The notes below the pieces were generated by a model. It searched no databases, had not been told where the DNA came from, and saw nothing but the letters and a program-made list of their open reading frames with translations. From contig JACKCH010000018.1 in NCBI GenBank assembly GCA_020634115.1, forward strand, positions 62,001-126,000: 64,000 nucleotides of DNA. Reading direction: 5' to 3'. Positions within the stretch are counted from its first letter, which is position 1, and each line of letters starts with the position of its first letter. The position numbers were made by a program, and so were the translations under genes. Origin of the DNA: Anaerolineaceae bacterium (GTDB lineage: Bacteria; Chloroflexota; Anaerolineae; Aggregatilineales; Phototrophicaceae). Positions 63,052 to 64,000 of the stretch are shown here, in pieces.

Positions 63052-64000
63052 GCAGGTGAATTGGCCGGCGGCGACTGAGGCCGTCCAGCAGGCAACCAAA
63101 ATTCTGATTGTGACCCATGTCAGCCCGGATGGTGATGCCATTGGCTCGTTGCTGGGGCTGGCGAACGCGCTGCGGGAGATGGACAAGAAAGTAACGACTG
63201 TCGTGGATGGTGGTGTCCCCGACAACCTGGACTTCCTGCCGGGCGCGGGCGGCGTGCAGGGCAAACTCAAGCGCGGCAAATGGGACTTGATGATTTCCGT
63301 CGACGCCAGCGACGAACCCCGTACCGGTCTGGCGGGGGAGTATGGCCGGGCGCACAGTCCGAAGGTGATTAACCTCGACCATCACCCCACCAATGTCTGG
63401 TTTGGCGATATTTTTATCGTGGTGCCAACTGCCGTATCCGCGACAGAGATTGTCTACGACTGGCTGGTTTACATGCAGCACCCCATTTCGAAGCGGATCG
63501 CTGAACCACTGCTGGCCGGGCTGGTGACGGATACACTCGGTTTCCGCACCAATAATGTCACGGCGCGTACCCTTGAAATCGCTCAGGCGTTGATTAAAGC
63601 CGGGGCATCGCTCTCAGATATTGTCGCCCGCGCCCTGGTCAGTAAGCCCTATAACACGATTGAACTGTGGAAACAGTCACTTGCGTCAGTGACAATGAAT
63701 GAGACCATTATCTCTGCGAACGTGACCCAGGCTGATCTGAAACAGGCCAGAATTGGCGAAGCCACAGATCGGGGTTTGGTCGGGCTGCTCGTCTCAGTGG
63801 ATGAGGCCAAAATCGCCGTCGTGTTTAAGGAACTGGCTGATGGTCGGGTCGAACTCAGTATGCGAAGCAAGCCGGGTTACGATGTCAGTGGCGTGGCCTT
63901 AGGGCTGGGTGGTGGCGGTCACAAACAGGCTGCCGGGGCGACGATTGACGGCCCGCTGGATGCCGCCCGCGAGCGTGTGCTGGCGCTGCTGCACGCCATC
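63044..64000 (+). CDS. nrnA: DHH/DHHA1 phosphoesterase, NrnA-like (3' end outside window)
   Basis: The 319 visible residues show the DHH-family metal motifs: THVSPDGDAIGS, VDASDE and LDHHPTN, then the DHHA1 part with LGGGGHKQAAGATI close to the window end. NrnA-like enzymes degrade very short RNAs and 3'-phosphoadenosine 5'-phosphate. ATG 63044 overlaps rbfA, as in many bacterial infB-rbfA-nrnA series. The frame is open to base 64000 and must continue beyond; only a few residues are likely missing. Confidence 0.9.
   Translation, partial: MSEQVNWPAATEAVQQATKILIVTHVSPDGDAIGSLLGLANALREMDKKVTTVVDGGVPDNLDFLPGAGGVQGKLKRGKWDLMISVDASDEPRTGLAGEYGRAHSPKVINLDHHPTNVWFGDIFIVVPTAVSATEIVYDWLVYMQHPISKRIAEPLLAGLVTDTLGFRTNNVTARTLEIAQALIKAGASLSDIVARALVSKPYNTIELWKQSLASVTMNETIISANVTQADLKQARIGEATDRGLVGLLVSVDEAKIAVVFKELADGRVELSMRSKPGYDVSGVALGLGGGGHKQAAGATIDGPLDAARERVLALLHAI

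Noticed and set aside
1..64000. tRNA, rRNA, CRISPR, insertion sequence or prophage
   Set aside because: Looked for on both strands; no cloverleaf, regular spaced repeat, transposase or phage structural gene was found. Very diverged RNAs could be missed by eye.

Overview
The window is a moderately high-G+C bacterial chromosome segment, most probably from a Chloroflexota member related to the Anaerolineae. Three things point there. DUF2298 (Chlor_Arch_YYY) and Agl23-like membrane proteins occur mainly in Chloroflexota and Archaea. Glycogen is handled by a GH57 branching enzyme with a DUF3417-type phosphorylase. Exported proteins carry Thr/Pro-rich linkers. This rests on family knowledge, not on a search. 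I see no rRNA, tRNA, CRISPR array, insertion sequence or prophage, and the window looks like ordinary chromosome.

Layout. 1-3.9 kb: the 3' part of an AddA-type helicase-nuclease and a coupled membrane protein. 4.1-10.4 kb, minus strand: a receptor-like histidine kinase without its phospho-acceptor His, an M23 peptidase, a B12-binding radical SAM protein and an amidohydrolase. 10.5-14.0 kb, plus strand: two unrecognised small proteins and a lipoprotein TPR-lytic transglycosylase. 14.2 kb: an orphan response regulator, then a 0.7 kb AT-rich gene-free stretch. 15.2-18.6 kb: a NatA/NatB-like ABC operon. 18.7-27.8 kb: a glycogen cluster (branching enzyme, GlgA, GlgC, a short GH57 protein and glucan phosphorylase on the minus strand, with a stand-alone CBM48 protein on the plus strand). 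28-31 kb: a SPASM radical SAM protein with a membrane partner and an AlbA_2/HATPase protein. 31.1-33.4 kb: an intact sensor kinase. 33.5-37.1 kb, minus strand: LysM lipoprotein, NUDIX, ribosomal protein L19, a class I amidotransferase and glutamate racemase.

37.3-58.1 kb is the most distinctive part: about 20.7 kb, all on the plus strand. It holds an UPF0104 membrane protein, a GT4 glycosyltransferase, a methyltransferase, a GT39-like protein, a 1749-residue fusion of a GT-C-like module with DUF2298, a stand-alone DUF2298 protein, another GT-C-like protein, an ECF sigma/anti-sigma pair, and an Agl23-like protein fused to an NHL beta-propeller. I read it as a lipid-carrier-linked glycan or protein-glycosylation assembly system with its own envelope-stress regulator. 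The Thr/Pro-rich linkers of the exported proteins elsewhere in the window are possible acceptors, which is inference only.

58.3-64 kb is the conserved nusA-ylxR-infB-rbfA-nrnA translation/RNA operon. It has no rimP at its usual place. It also has a charged NusA tail, an IF-2 with a TKxD in place of NKxD, and a possible leader peptide plus long hairpin just before infB. nrnA runs off the right edge.
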